The notes under the pieces were generated by a model. The model had not been told where the DNA came from and ran no database searches. It was given only the letters and a program-made list of their open reading frames with translations. A stretch of 40,689 nucleotides of DNA, taken from Lentisphaerota bacterium. GTDB taxonomy: Bacteria > Verrucomicrobiota > Lentisphaeria > Victivallales > Victivallaceae. Shown in pieces: positions 1-10,545 of the stretch (position 1 is the stretch's first letter; every line of letters begins with the position of its first letter). The stretch covers positions 1 to 40,689 of the forward strand of contig SUVS01000026.1 of assembly GCA_015061885.1 (NCBI GenBank). Reading direction: 5' to 3'. Both the position numbers and the translations under genes were made by a program.

Positions 1-1450
1 TATTGCCACTGTAATCGACATCATCGATCGAGGTAAAGGCATTTCTGCCATACTCCAGCAATGCACTATCCTGTATTTTGCCGGTAATTTTCTCATTATA
101 TTTGCTGCTGATAAAGATATATTTATCGTTACTGACAACAAGGTTGAGTTTGCCGCCTTTTTCCGTCAAGGAGTAAGCTCTATTATTGTAACTGACTGCA
201 TTGCCATTAACCGTAACAGAGCCGTATTTCCAACTGCCGTTACCAATGGTAACAGAACCGGTAAAGTTTTCTGCTCCTTGAGCAAGTTTGTAAGTTCCGT
301 ATGCCTGATCATAATCAACAGTAACAGTATATGTCGGAGTACCGGTAATCTTGGAAAGATCATTGATCAGATAACCATCTTTGACAGTGCGGCCTGCAAC
401 AGTAAAATCAATTATACCGCCATTGTATGCCGAAACAACCGCGCCGCTTTTTATATTCAAGCTGCCGCGATGCACCCCGCCGCTGGAGATTCTCATCCTG
501 CCGCCGGAGTTGACGGTAGTGCTGTTCGCCACGCCGCCAGAGGAGATGTTCATAAAGCCGCTGGAGTTGACGGTAGTTCTGTTCGCCACGCCGCCGCTGG
601 AAATGTACATGTAGCCTATATCGACAGTAGTACTGTTCGCCACGCCGCCGCTGGAAATGTACATGTAGCCTATATCGACAGTAGTACTGTTCGCCACGCC
701 CCCGCTGGAGATGTGCATATCGCCCCAAGAGTTGACGGTAGTGCTGTTCGCCACTCCGCCGCTGGAGAGGTGCATTTCTCCCAAGTTGACGGTAGTTCTG
801 TTCGCCACGCCCCCGCTGGAAATGTACATGTAGCCTATATCGACAGTAGTACTGTTCGCCACGCCGCCGCTGTAAATGTTCATGTAGCCTATATCGACAG
901 TAGTACTGTTCGCCACGCCCCCGCTGTAAATGTTCATGTAGCCTATATCGACGGTAGTACTGTTCGCCACTCCGCCGCGGATGTCCATAATGCCGTTGGA
1001 GTTGACGGTAGTTCTGTTCGCCACGCCCCCGTTGTAGATGTGCATATCGCCACCGGAGTTGACGGTAGTGTTGCTCGCTACGCCGCCAGAGGAGATGGAC
1101 ATCCAACCGTCATCGTTGAGGATAGTGTTGTTTGCAACGCCACCGCTGAAGATGTACATATCGCCGTTGGAGTTGACGGTAGTTCTGTTCGCCACTCCGC
1201 CGCTGGAGATGCGCATATAGCCATTGAAGTTGACAGTAGTACTGTTCGCCACTCCGCCGCTGGAGATGAACATCCAACCGGCATCGTTGAGGATAGTGTT
1301 GTTTGCAACGCCACCGCTGGAAATGTGCATACCGCCCCAATCGTTGACGGTAGTACTGTTCGCCACTCCGCCGCTGGAGATGAACATCTCATCACCATTT
1401 AACACAATATTATTTGATGTTTGACCACTGCCAATAATATAATCTCCCAT
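1..1450 (-). CDS. AIDA-like strand-loop-strand repeat passenger protein, 3'-truncated by window edge
   Basis: The minus frame is open from an ATG at 1450 to base 1 (about 483 codons, no stop inside). An AAAGGAG sits 8 nt upstream of the ATG. After a short start (MGDYIIGSGQTSNN), residues about 17-325 are some 16 tandem units of 18-20 residues of the type ISSGGVANSTTVNSGGDMH. This matches the autotransporter passenger strand-loop-strand (AIDA-type) repeat, which folds as a right-handed beta-helix. A non-repetitive beta-rich part follows (SGAVVSAYNGGIIDFTVAGR and onward to the edge). No classical signal peptide is visible. The repeats are also conserved at DNA level (54-60 bp units, several identical), so slippage or recombination could change repeat number. 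Likely role is a surface or secreted adhesin-like protein; the export domain, if any, lies outside the window. Long frames on the opposite strand are shadows of the repeat. Confidence 0.85.
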   Translation of the reverse strand, partial: MGDYIIGSGQTSNNIVLNGDEMFISSGGVANSTTVNDWGGMHISSGGVANNTILNDAGWMFISSGGVANSTTVNFNGYMRISSGGVANRTTVNSNGDMYIFSGGVANNTILNDDGWMSISSGGVASNTTVNSGGDMHIYNGGVANRTTVNSNGIMDIRGGVANSTTVDIGYMNIYSGGVANSTTVDIGYMNIYSGGVANSTTVDIGYMYISSGGVANRTTVNLGEMHLSSGGVANSTTVNSWGDMHISSGGVANSTTVDIGYMYISSGGVANSTTVDIGYMYISSGGVANRTTVNSSGFMNISSGGVANSTTVNSGGRMRISSGGVHRGSLNIKSGAVVSAYNGGIIDFTVAGRTVKDGYLINDLSKITGTPTYTVTVDYDQAYGTYKLAQGAENFTGSVTIGNGSWKYGSVTVNGNAVSYNNRAYSLTEKGGKLNLVVSNDKYIFISSKYNEKITGKIQDSALLEYGRNAFTSIDDVDYSGN

Positions 1451-1522
1451 AGTAACAACTCCTTTGGTTATTGTTTTGGGGTAAATCCGGCTGTAAACGC
1501 CTTTGTCCGTAAGGTAGCATAA

Positions 1523-1551
1523 AATATATTGAATTGCAAGCAATCAATCAA
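1523..1551 (-). promoter_or_regulatory. Promoter of the AIDA-like gene
   Basis: On the minus strand, TTGATT (1551-1546) and TATATT (1528-1523) are separated by exactly 17 nt. The predicted start is near 1516, giving a leader of about 65 nt to the ATG at 1450. Confidence 0.6.
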
Positions 1552-1566
1552 GTTTTTTCAGAAAAA

Positions 1567-1615
1567 AGTCGGACTGGGCGGACGGGTCGGACAGGTCGGA
1601 CAGGTCGGTTGTTGG
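1567..1615 (+). repeat. Short GTCGGAC(A/G)G tandem repeat
   Basis: About five head-to-tail copies of a 9-10 nt unit (GTCGGACAG and variants GGGCGGAC, GGTCGGAC). A shorter cluster of the same unit occurs at about 10745-10765. No coding function is visible. Confidence 0.7.
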
Positions 1616-1736
1616 CTGGCATTCCCGGCAGTTTTGGCTTGCCGGTTTCTCACACCGCAGAACAACAAAGGCAGAAGCTTCAAGCGGCAGTAATCTCCCA
1701 ATACTTCCCAAGTCCTTTTCCCCGGCTTTTCCGTCA

Positions 1737-1784
1737 CAAAAAAACGGGAGCGTTGCAAAACTCAAAATTTTGCAACACTCCCGT
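1737..1784 (-). terminator. Intrinsic-terminator-like hairpin with U tract on the minus strand
   Basis: Arms 1744-1760 and 1768-1784 (17 nt each) pair fully on the minus strand, with one G-U pair and a 7-nt loop. They are followed by a run of seven T (minus strand). No gene lies directly upstream on that strand before the eno terminator at 2310-2345, so its client is unclear. Confidence 0.55.
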
Positions 1785-2309
1785 ATTATATTGTTTAAGC
1801 TCAAATTTCACCACAGAACGAGTTGTGATTGGCTGAACAAAAGCTTAATAAACCCTCATTTGGCTTTTTGCTCAAAACAAATCTTTGAGCAATGCAAAAA
1901 GCAAGTGATGTGCGGCACTCTTTTACCGGCAGCAATATTATATCTGCCGCACATCCCAAGGGGAGATTGGCATTCTCCCCTTGGATCCCCTTTGCTCATT
2001 GGGAAGCGACATCCAGCGTAGTTCTTCACGATCTTTGATTAAAGCGGGGGCTACGCCCCCTTAGAGCGATTTTGCAACTTGTTGCAAAATCGTCCTCAAA
2101 CGCCGGATCCCTAGCGATCGACTCCGTTCGACCTCGCAGCATGCTGCCTCGGGTTTGCAGGAATCTATCCTGCAAACTACTTTCACATCCGCTCGCGGCT
2201 TGCCACGGCGTAGTCTAACGAAGACGGGGGCTGACCGCCCTTGTTGCTGTTGGTAAACGACATCAACAAGTTTTGCAACAGCCCCATTTATTATATTGCT
2301 TTAGCATAA

Positions 2310-2345
2310 AAAAAAATCCGCCGGTATTCCAGCGGATTTTTTTCG
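2310..2345 (-). terminator. Terminator of eno
   Basis: An 8-bp stem (2317-2324 with 2329-2336, loop of 4) is flanked by A and T runs on both sides. It can act in both directions and ends about 20 nt past the eno stop on the minus strand. Confidence 0.85.
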
Positions 2346-2364
2346 TTATCAGTTAAACAACTGA

Positions 2365-4451
<2,087 letters not shown>

Positions 4452-4505
4452 AAAAAACCTCTTTTGTTTTAAGTTTCTGTTTCAAAAAATACAGTGCTTC
4501 TATAT

Positions 4506-4534
4506 AAAATAACGCCAAAAGTGAAATTTTTCAA
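4506..4534 (-). promoter_or_regulatory. Promoter of yebC(-eno)
   Basis: Minus strand TTGAAA (4534-4529), 17-nt spacer, TATTTT (4511-4506). The leader is about 50 nt. Confidence 0.6.
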
Positions 4535-4554
4535 GCCCAAAGGGGGTAACTTAC

Positions 4555-4583
4555 TTGCATTTTGTGCAAAATGCGGTTACATT
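4555..4583 (+). promoter_or_regulatory. Promoter of frr with overlapping palindrome
   Basis: TTGCAT (4555-4560), 17-nt spacer, TACATT (4578-4583). An 18-bp inverted repeat (GCATTTTG, 2-nt gap, CAAAATGC; 4557-4574) covers the -35 box and most of the spacer. It could be an operator for a dimeric regulator. Confidence 0.5.
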
Positions 4584-4637
4584 TTGCATTATAACATCAA
4601 ATTTTTATGTTTTCAACCCTAAAAATGGAGAAAAATT

Positions 4638-5204
4638 ATGTCAGAAGTAGCTGATATGGTCTTGATGGACCTTGAAGAAAAGATGGAAAAGTCCGAATCT
4701 TCCATGCGTAACGATCTTGCCGCAATCCGTACCGGCAAGGCTTCGCCTTCGCTGGTGGAAAATATGATGGTCGAATATTACGGAACCCAGACCCGTCTGC
4801 GTGATATGGCACAGATCAACGCCCCCGAACCGCGTCTGCTGACCATCCAGCCGTGGGATGCCTCTGCCGTGCAGGCCATCGAAAAGGCGATCAAGACTTC
4901 CAATCTGGGGATCATGCCCAACAGCGACGGCCGTCTGATCCGTCTGCCCATACCCGAACTTTCCGAAGACCGCCGCAAAACTCTGGTAAAACAGGTCAAA
5001 GGCCGCAGTGAAGAAGCCAAAGTCGCTGTCCGCAATGCCCGCCGCGACGGCAACGAAGCCGCCAAAAAATATCAGAAAGACGGGGATCTGACCGAAGACG
5101 AACTCAAGAAGCTGCTGGACGACATCCAGAAAGCTACCGATAAGCACATTGCTGACATCGACAAGATCGTCGGCGAAAAAGAAAAAGAACTGCTGACCGT
5201 CTGA
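4638..5204 (+). CDS. frr: Ribosome recycling factor
   Basis: A 188-residue protein that, with EF-G, splits post-termination ribosomes. Length is close to the usual 185. Recognisable family segments are LAAIRTGKASPSLVE (domain I helix), YYGTQTRLRDMAQI and PEPRLLTIQPWD (domain II), SNLGIMPNSDGRLIRLPIPELSEDRR, and the long C-terminal helix VRNARRDGNEAAKK. GGAG precedes the ATG by 7-8 nt. The membrane glycosyltransferase gene follows 20 bp downstream and is probably co-transcribed. Confidence 0.97.
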   Translation: MSEVADMVLMDLEEKMEKSESSMRNDLAAIRTGKASPSLVENMMVEYYGTQTRLRDMAQINAPEPRLLTIQPWDASAVQAIEKAIKTSNLGIMPNSDGRLIRLPIPELSEDRRKTLVKQVKGRSEEAKVAVRNARRDGNEAAKKYQKDGDLTEDELKKLLDDIQKATDKHIADIDKIVGEKEKELLTV

Positions 5205-5224
5205 CGGTTCACGGAGTTTTTCTT

Positions 5225-7051
5225 ATGAAAAAAAGACCGCCGGTTATGGAAAAAAAGTCTGCCATTTCGCGGCGGTCTTGGTATCTTGCCCTTTACGGTG
5301 CCGGAGTGCTGGCTCTGATATGGCGGCTGATCGCCGCTTACGAAATCGCTTCCGGAGAGTTTGCCTTTGCAATTTTTTCGCCGGCAAAAGCTACTGATCT
5401 GCACACATATATGGTTTTGGCTGAAGAAATTGCAAGCGGCAAATTTGAAGGGCCATTTTATTATCAGCCTTTTTATTATTCAGTATTTCTGGTGCTTTGC
5501 CGCTGGCTTTCCGGCGGCTCGGTCTGGGGTGTGGTGATTATTCAATCCCTGCTGGGGGCGGCAACTGCAATGCTTGCCGGGTCAAGTGCCGCAAGACTCG
5601 GCGGCAGACTTGCCGGAATAATTTCTGCGTACCTTACAGCATTGTGTACCATACTGGTGTTTTACACGCCGTTTCACCAGATAGCAACTTTGCAGACTTT
5701 TAATCTGGCGGTGATGAGCTATTTTGCCATCCGCACTTTCCAAAGCGGCAAATACCGTCATGCGGCAATGTTTGCACTGTTTGCCGCGATCGGCAATCTG
5801 ACCCGCGGCAATGTAATATTGCTTTTTATTCCGCTTTTGATTGCTCTTTTTGCGGCATTTTACCAGCGTTTCAAATTCAAAAAAGCTCTCCTTGCCATAC
5901 TGCTTTGCGGGAGTGTTTTTCTGACCGCAGAGATACCGTTTATTGTTTATAATTCTTTGACCGCCGGAAGGTTGTGCGGGCCTTCCACGGCAGCGGATGC
6001 GGTTCTGGCTCTGGGTAATACTCCCGAAGCTCCCCCGGGCGGCAGAGAACCCGGCTTGCCTGCCGGCCCGATGGAGTATCCGCAAGCCTACCATATCTGG
6101 ATGAGCGACAGCGATGCAAATCCGGTCTGGAAGAAAATATTGAATTATCTGATCGAAGAACCGGCGGCATATCTGGAACTGACTTTCCGCAAACTTCTAT
6201 TGTTCTGGGATGCCAGAGAGATCCCCAATAATGTGTCGCTGACTGGCGAAGGATCAAGTGCAAAAATTCTGAAATTGACCATACCAGTTGGCATAATACT
6301 TGCATTGGGGTTGTCCGGTATATTTTTTCTACTCAAAAAGTTGCGTAAAAAATCGTATTGGCCCTTGTATATAACAGTTATATTCTACTGGGGAGCGGTT
6401 GCTGCATTTTACAATCTTTCACGCTTCCGGGCTCCGATACTGCCGGAACTGGCGGTTTTTGCCGGCTTATTTGCGGCGGAAATCGTGCATTATTCCCGCC
6501 GCGGCGAATGGAAATTTATCCGTACATACGGAGTTTTTACCATGGCAGTAAGCATCTTTCTGGTGTTTGGAGCTTACGAATTTTACCGGCAGAATTGCGA
6601 AAAAGCTGTTTTGCGTGCAGTCAGGCCGCAAGGTACAAGACTTGAACTTGCTGATAAACGGCAGGTGGAGTTTTACCACGGCCCGATGACATTCGGCGGC
6701 TGGATGCCCGTTGAAGTAAAGAAACTGCAAACATTGCAAGTAAAGTTTCCGGCAAGAGAGAGTTTGACCGTCAACCCAAGCGAGGTCGAGTTTGCCGTGC
6801 AGAGCCAACACGCCGGAGCCTTGATCGCGGCAGTCAACGGCAAAACCGTTGCCGTGGAATTCAAATCGCCGGAGTTCCGTAAAGTTACAGTTAAGCTGGA
6901 TAATGCCGTACAAGACGGCAATGTAGTTATAAATGTATTATACAACGGAGCCGAAGCGGTATTTATAGCCGACCGTCAGCGGGATTACCGGACCAGCAGT
7001 CTGGATGGCAAAGCTCTGGATGGCGAATTGGTGGTGCGGTTGACCCGATAA
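5225..7051 (+). CDS. GT-C type membrane glycosyltransferase (ArnT/PMT-like)
   Basis: A 608-residue multi-span membrane protein. After a basic N terminus and first membrane helix comes an extracytoplasmic loop with DLHTY near residue 58, the position of the catalytic Asp in GT-C enzymes. Closely spaced membrane segments follow to about residue 425 (for example GVVIIQSLLGAATAML and LLFIPLLIALFAAFY). The C-terminal 150 residues are soluble and beta-rich. Such enzymes transfer sugars from polyprenyl-phosphate donors to lipids, glycans or proteins on the outer side of the inner membrane; donor and acceptor cannot be read from the sequence. CGGAG precedes the ATG, 20 bp after frr. Confidence 0.75.
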   Translation: MKKRPPVMEKKSAISRRSWYLALYGAGVLALIWRLIAAYEIASGEFAFAIFSPAKATDLHTYMVLAEEIASGKFEGPFYYQPFYYSVFLVLCRWLSGGSVWGVVIIQSLLGAATAMLAGSSAARLGGRLAGIISAYLTALCTILVFYTPFHQIATLQTFNLAVMSYFAIRTFQSGKYRHAAMFALFAAIGNLTRGNVILLFIPLLIALFAAFYQRFKFKKALLAILLCGSVFLTAEIPFIVYNSLTAGRLCGPSTAADAVLALGNTPEAPPGGREPGLPAGPMEYPQAYHIWMSDSDANPVWKKILNYLIEEPAAYLELTFRKLLLFWDAREIPNNVSLTGEGSSAKILKLTIPVGIILALGLSGIFFLLKKLRKKSYWPLYITVIFYWGAVAAFYNLSRFRAPILPELAVFAGLFAAEIVHYSRRGEWKFIRTYGVFTMAVSIFLVFGAYEFYRQNCEKAVLRAVRPQGTRLELADKRQVEFYHGPMTFGGWMPVEVKKLQTLQVKFPARESLTVNPSEVEFAVQSQHAGALIAAVNGKTVAVEFKSPEFRKVTVKLDNAVQDGNVVINVLYNGAEAVFIADRQRDYRTSSLDGKALDGELVVRLTR

Positions 7052-7067
7052 AAAAACAGCTGAAAAT

Positions 7068-7096
7068 TTGACAGATCGCATTTTTGGGGTTATTAT
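7068..7096 (+). promoter_or_regulatory. Promoter of the FtsB-like gene
   Basis: TTGACA (7068-7073), 17-nt spacer, TATTAT (7091-7096), a near-consensus sigma-70 type promoter placed just after the preceding stop codon. The transcript would start near 7103, upstream of the strong GGAG at about 7120-7125 and the ATG at 7131. Confidence 0.75.
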
Positions 7097-7130
7097 TAGA
7101 TAACTGTCAAAAAATCGAGTTGGAGTTTAT

Positions 7131-7432
7131 ATGGCAAATAATCAGACAATTTCCGGAATCTGGACATGGCTTGGCGTGGTGGGATTATAATCCTGCTGAT
7201 GGTCAGTGCCGCCGTGATCTATCCGGCAAGATTGCAATACGAACGCCAGAAAGAGTTTTACGAGCGGACAAAAGCCGAAGCCGACCGGGTACGGGCGGAG
7301 CGTGACGCACTGCAAAAGGAAGTATCAGCCTTGCAGAGTTCACCGACAGCTATCGAAAAAGTGGCAAGAGAAAACTACCGCCTCTGCAAAGAAGGCGAGA
7401 TAGTAATGTACTACAAAAAGCCCCAAAAGTAA
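7131..7432 (+). CDS. FtsB/DivIC-like septum formation protein with apparent frameshift
   Basis: The frame starting at ATG 7166 encodes 88 residues: one membrane helix (IIILLMVSAAVIYPA), a coiled coil (about residues 25-60) and the DivIC/FtsB-type end KVARENYRLCKEGEIVMYY. The usual role is in the FtsQLB division complex of the inner membrane. The only good ribosome site (TTGGAG) instead serves ATG 7131, whose frame reads MANNQTISGIWTWLGVVGL and stops at 7188. Moving to the -1 frame at the GGTGGG run (about 7178-7182) would join it smoothly to GIIILLMVS and give a normal-length FtsB of about 100 residues. This could be a one-base assembly error, a real mutation, or a programmed shift; initiation at 7166 with a weak site is the alternative. 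Confidence 0.7.
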
Positions 7433-7522
7433 AGTTGCAATCAAGCGGCACAGCGTTGCTGCAATGCAAACTGATATTATAATATTCGAGGTGATTTCAA
7501 AACTCATTCACCGGCAATTTTT

Positions 7523-8464
7523 TCAGCGGGATTCGTTTTTGGGATCGAATATATCACGCAGGCCGTCGCCTAACAGATTCAGACTTAATACCAGTATGAA
7601 CATAAAGCCGCTGGCGGCGGCGGCTTCCCACCACACTCCACGCCATAAGCGTTCCTGACCGTCGGAGATCATTATACCCCAGCTGGGGGCATTCTGCACG
7701 CCCAAACCGAGGTAACTTACCAGAACTTCGGTCATTACTGCGTAGGCAAAACGCAAGGTAAAATAGATTATCACCAGGTGCATGATATTCGGCAGTATGT
7801 GCTTGAAGATAATCACCTTATTGCTTACACCGCTGACTTTTGCCGCTTGCACAAAAGTGTGATTTTTGAGTTTCATCGTTTCGGCTCTGGTCACGCGGCA
7901 GAGCGATACCCAGCCGGTCAGCCCGATCGCCAGATAAACTGCCAGCATCCCCGGTTCGGTATTCAGCATTTTTGCACAAACTTTCAGCGGCATAACCAGT
8001 TCTTGTGCCAGATAATCTTTGGTAAAAAGCAACGCAAATGCCAGAATAAAAAGCAGTGTCGGCATGGCGGCAAATGTGCTGTACAACCACATGATAACAC
8101 TGTCGGTTTTGCCGCCGTAATAGCCGGAAAGCAACCCCAGCGACACCCCGATAACTGCCGCAATGACCGAAGCAGTCACGCCCACTTTTACCGCAGTAGC
8201 TATACTGCCCGCCGCCCGGAAAAAGCAGTCCCGCCCCAGATAATCAGTTCCAAGCCAGTGTTTTGTGGAAGGCGGAGCGAAAATTTCGCCGGTATGCTCC
8301 ACCGCATAAACAGGAGTCTTTTTGCTGTATTGACAGGCAACCGAATATATCTCAAAGCCGATTGCCGTAACCACATAAAGCATCACCACTGCAAACGCCA
8401 GCAATGTACTTTTACTGCGGCACAGTTTTTTGAAAAAAGCTCCGCTATTATGCCTTAAACTCAT
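7523..8464 (-). CDS. ABC transporter permease, DppC/OppC family
   Basis: A 313-residue inner-membrane permease of peptide/nickel-type importers. The N-terminal helix (LLAFAVVMLYVVTAIGFEIYS) is followed by the typical periplasmic stretch ending HWLGTDYLGRDCF, then the BPD_transp_1 core with the EAA-type loop (QAAKVSGVSNKVIIFKHILPN) that contacts the ATPase. The C terminus has GDGLRDIFDPK as in DppC/OppC. It starts with an ATGA overlap with the mnmG stop codon, so translation is probably coupled. No partner permease, ATPase or binding protein is encoded in the window, which is unusual. No clear terminator is seen between it and the convergent FtsB-like gene. Confidence 0.9.
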   Translation of the reverse strand: MSLRHNSGAFFKKLCRSKSTLLAFAVVMLYVVTAIGFEIYSVACQYSKKTPVYAVEHTGEIFAPPSTKHWLGTDYLGRDCFFRAAGSIATAVKVGVTASVIAAVIGVSLGLLSGYYGGKTDSVIMWLYSTFAAMPTLLFILAFALLFTKDYLAQELVMPLKVCAKMLNTEPGMLAVYLAIGLTGWVSLCRVTRAETMKLKNHTFVQAAKVSGVSNKVIIFKHILPNIMHLVIIYFTLRFAYAVMTEVLVSYLGLGVQNAPSWGIMISDGQERLWRGVWWEAAAASGFMFILVLSLNLLGDGLRDIFDPKNESR

Positions 8465-10341
8465 TCTTTATGCTCTTTTTTCTGGTGTTTAAGGCGGGTA
8501 AGATGTATTTGCAGCAAACCGATCTCCGACGGTGTAACTCCATCCAGCCGGGCGGCCTGTGCCAGAGTGGAGGGAGCCGCCTTGACGAGTTTCATCCTCG
8601 CTTCGTTACGCAATCCCGGAATGGCAGTATAGTCGAAATCGGCAGGAATCTTCCACAATTCAAGTTTCTGCAGCCGCTTGATGGATTCATTTTCTCTTGC
8701 CAGATAACCATCGTAATGAGCGGTAATGGCAAGCTGGGTCAGCACCTTTTCCCGCAGCGGAGAGTTATCCAGAAAAGCCAACGCTTCGCCGGAACAGGGC
8801 ATTTCCACGGTACTGTCAAATTCACCGGAATATTTCTTGAAATGGTCGAGTATGGATTTACCTTTATACACCGTGTTGCGGGCGATATTTTCGGTTTCCA
8901 CACTCAAATCCCGATATTGGGCAAACTGCTGATATTTGTTTTCGGGCAACAACCCGAGATTATGGGCAAATTCGCAAAGCCTCAAATCGGCGTTATCCTG
9001 TCTTAAATGCAGACGGTATTCGGCACGGCTGGTGAAAAGCCGGTAGGGTTCGACGATCTCTTTGCTGATAAGGTCGTCGATCATCACACCTATATAACTC
9101 TTGTCGCGCGGGAACTCCACCGGCTCTTTGCCCCCGGCGTAAAGGGCGGCATTGCATCCGGCAACCAGCCCCTGACCGGCGGCTTCTTCGTAACCGCTGG
9201 TGCCGTTGATCTGTCCGGCAGTGAAGAAATTTTCCCAATATCTTGAACGCAAAGTCCGTTCGGTCTGATCCGGAAAAACAAAGTCATATTCAATAGCGTA
9301 GGCGTAACGGGAAATGACTGCATTTTCAAATCCCGGCAGGGTCTTTATCATAAGTTCCTGAATTTTCGGCGGCAGACTGGTTGAAAAACCGTTGATATAG
9401 TATTCGCCGGTAAATTCCCCTTCCGGCTCCAGAAAGAGCAAATGCCGTTCATGATGGGCAAAACGCACCACTTTATCTTCAAAACTCGGGCAATATCTTG
9501 CTCCGATGCCTTCGATCTTGCCCTGATACAATGGAGCCTGTTCCAGATTCTCCCGGACGATTTCGGCAGTTTTGTTGTTGGTATAGACCATATAGCAGGG
9601 CATTTCCCGCTCTCTGGTTCGCGGCAGGGGCAGCGATTGGTTCCAATTCCCCCAGAAGCTGAAGTGGTCGCCCTGTGCTTCGGCCGGCTGTTTTTCCATG
9701 TTTGAAAAGTCGATCGTCTTTGCCAATATGCGTGACGGCGTACCGGTTTTAAGTCTGCCCAGACGGAGTTTCAATGTATTTTCCAACGCGTTGCTCATTG
9801 CCGAAGCCGCCGCGTCGCCCACTCTGCCGCCGGGGAAATCCTGCAAGCCGAAGTGCAGTTTGCCCCGCAGAAATGTCCCGCTGGATAACACCACACTTCG
9901 GCATGGGATCACGATTCCGAACTGGGTCACAACTCCGGTGATGCGGCGGGATTTTTCATCGACTTCAAAGTCCACGGCTTCGCTTTGCAGAATATCGAGA
10001 TTTTCAGTGATTTCCAGCAGATATTTCATGCCGCGCTGATAGCAGACTTTGTCGCACTGTGCCCGCGGACTGCGGACAGCGGGGCCTTTGCCCCGGTTGA
10101 GCAAGCGGAACTGTACGGCAGAAGCATCGGTCACAAAACCTTGAGCCCCACCGCAGGCATCAATTTCCCGCACGACCTGACCTTTACCCACGCCGCCGAT
10201 GGCAGGATTACAGCTCATCTGGGCAATATGATCCATATTCAAAGTGATCAAAAGCGTACTCGCTCCAAGTCTGGCGGCAGCATAAGCCGCTTCACACCCG
10301 GCATGACCGGCACCAATCACCACAACATCATAACTTTTCAC
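8461..10341 (-). CDS. mnmG: tRNA uridine-5-carboxymethylaminomethyl(34) synthesis enzyme MnmG (GidA)
   Basis: An FAD-dependent partner of MnmE that modifies wobble U34 in certain tRNAs. I choose a GTG start at 10341 because AAGAGGTGA lies about 6 nt upstream and the protein then begins VKSYDVVVIGAGHAG with 626 residues, the family norm. A longer in-frame extension to 10452 has no homology-like content and crosses a repeat. Motifs: FAD-binding GAGHAGCEAA; GGVGKGQVVREIDACGG; the cysteine-containing RYCPSFEDKVVRF near residue 285; GQINGTSGYEEAAGQGLVAG; and the C-terminal MnmE/tRNA-binding helical region. Its stop overlaps the start of the permease gene. Confidence 0.97.
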   Translation of the reverse strand: MKSYDVVVIGAGHAGCEAAYAAARLGASTLLITLNMDHIAQMSCNPAIGGVGKGQVVREIDACGGAQGFVTDASAVQFRLLNRGKGPAVRSPRAQCDKVCYQRGMKYLLEITENLDILQSEAVDFEVDEKSRRITGVVTQFGIVIPCRSVVLSSGTFLRGKLHFGLQDFPGGRVGDAAASAMSNALENTLKLRLGRLKTGTPSRILAKTIDFSNMEKQPAEAQGDHFSFWGNWNQSLPLPRTREREMPCYMVYTNNKTAEIVRENLEQAPLYQGKIEGIGARYCPSFEDKVVRFAHHERHLLFLEPEGEFTGEYYINGFSTSLPPKIQELMIKTLPGFENAVISRYAYAIEYDFVFPDQTERTLRSRYWENFFTAGQINGTSGYEEAAGQGLVAGCNAALYAGGKEPVEFPRDKSYIGVMIDDLISKEIVEPYRLFTSRAEYRLHLRQDNADLRLCEFAHNLGLLPENKYQQFAQYRDLSVETENIARNTVYKGKSILDHFKKYSGEFDSTVEMPCSGEALAFLDNSPLREKVLTQLAITAHYDGYLARENESIKRLQKLELWKIPADFDYTAIPGLRNEARMKLVKAAPSTLAQAARLDGVTPSEIGLLQIHLTRLKHQKKEHKE

Positions 10342-10385
10342 AAAAATCACCTCTTTTGAAAAAGTTCTGTTCTCAATAAGGGTCG

Positions 10386-10545
10386 GTACTTGAGGAGGGG
10401 AAAAAGACCTTTTGCTGGATCGGTCCTTTCCTGCTTCCCCAAACCCCATCACCCTTTTCCCTTGTCCGCCGTAGCCTTGGCGAAGGTGGAAAACCTTTTA
10501 CTGGCATTTATCTATTTGTTGCACAAATAGATAAATGCCCTTTAA
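10386..10545 (+). repeat. Dispersed structured element, copy 1 (mnmG upstream region)
   Basis: Shares ordered blocks with 23150-23318: a GGGAAAAA...CCTTTT block, CTGGATCGGT(C/T)CTTTCC, CGTAGCC followed by GGCGAAG, then AACCTTTTACTGGCA leading into a terminal hairpin. Here the hairpin is 10503-10519 with 10523-10539 (17 bp, 3-nt loop). The stem sequence differs from the other copy while remaining perfectly paired. It lies between the mnmG start and the next gene region. Confidence 0.75.

Larger units (their letters stand above)
1451..2364. other. Gene-free region packed with perfect short inverted repeats
   Basis: No convincing gene is present. Besides the two terminator-like hairpins, I see perfect or near-perfect inverted repeats at 1863-1902 (imperfect), 1907-1917/1945-1955 (11 bp), 1956-1966/1974-1984 (11 bp), 2046-2051/2055-2060, 2067-2078/2081-2092 (12 bp, 2-nt gap), a 12-bp palindrome near 2136-2147, and 2153-2162/2168-2177 (10 bp). 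Bases 2196-2232 resemble part of the dispersed element found at 10386 and 23150. The stretch may be repeat debris or contain a structured transcript. Confidence 0.6.

Noticed and set aside
278..1402. Long plus-strand open frame with a repeating VDGSSVRHAAAG pattern
   Set aside because: It is the antisense shadow of the strand-loop-strand repeat gene; the minus frame has a promoter, a ribosome site and a known repeat type.
2041..2180. Possible tRNA or other classical RNA gene among the hairpins
   Set aside because: No cloverleaf, T-loop consensus or 3' CCA-like end could be assembled.
10342..10452. N-terminal extension of MnmG to an ATG at 10452
   Set aside because: The extension crosses a dispersed repeat; a GTG at 10341 with a good ribosome site gives the family-standard N terminus.
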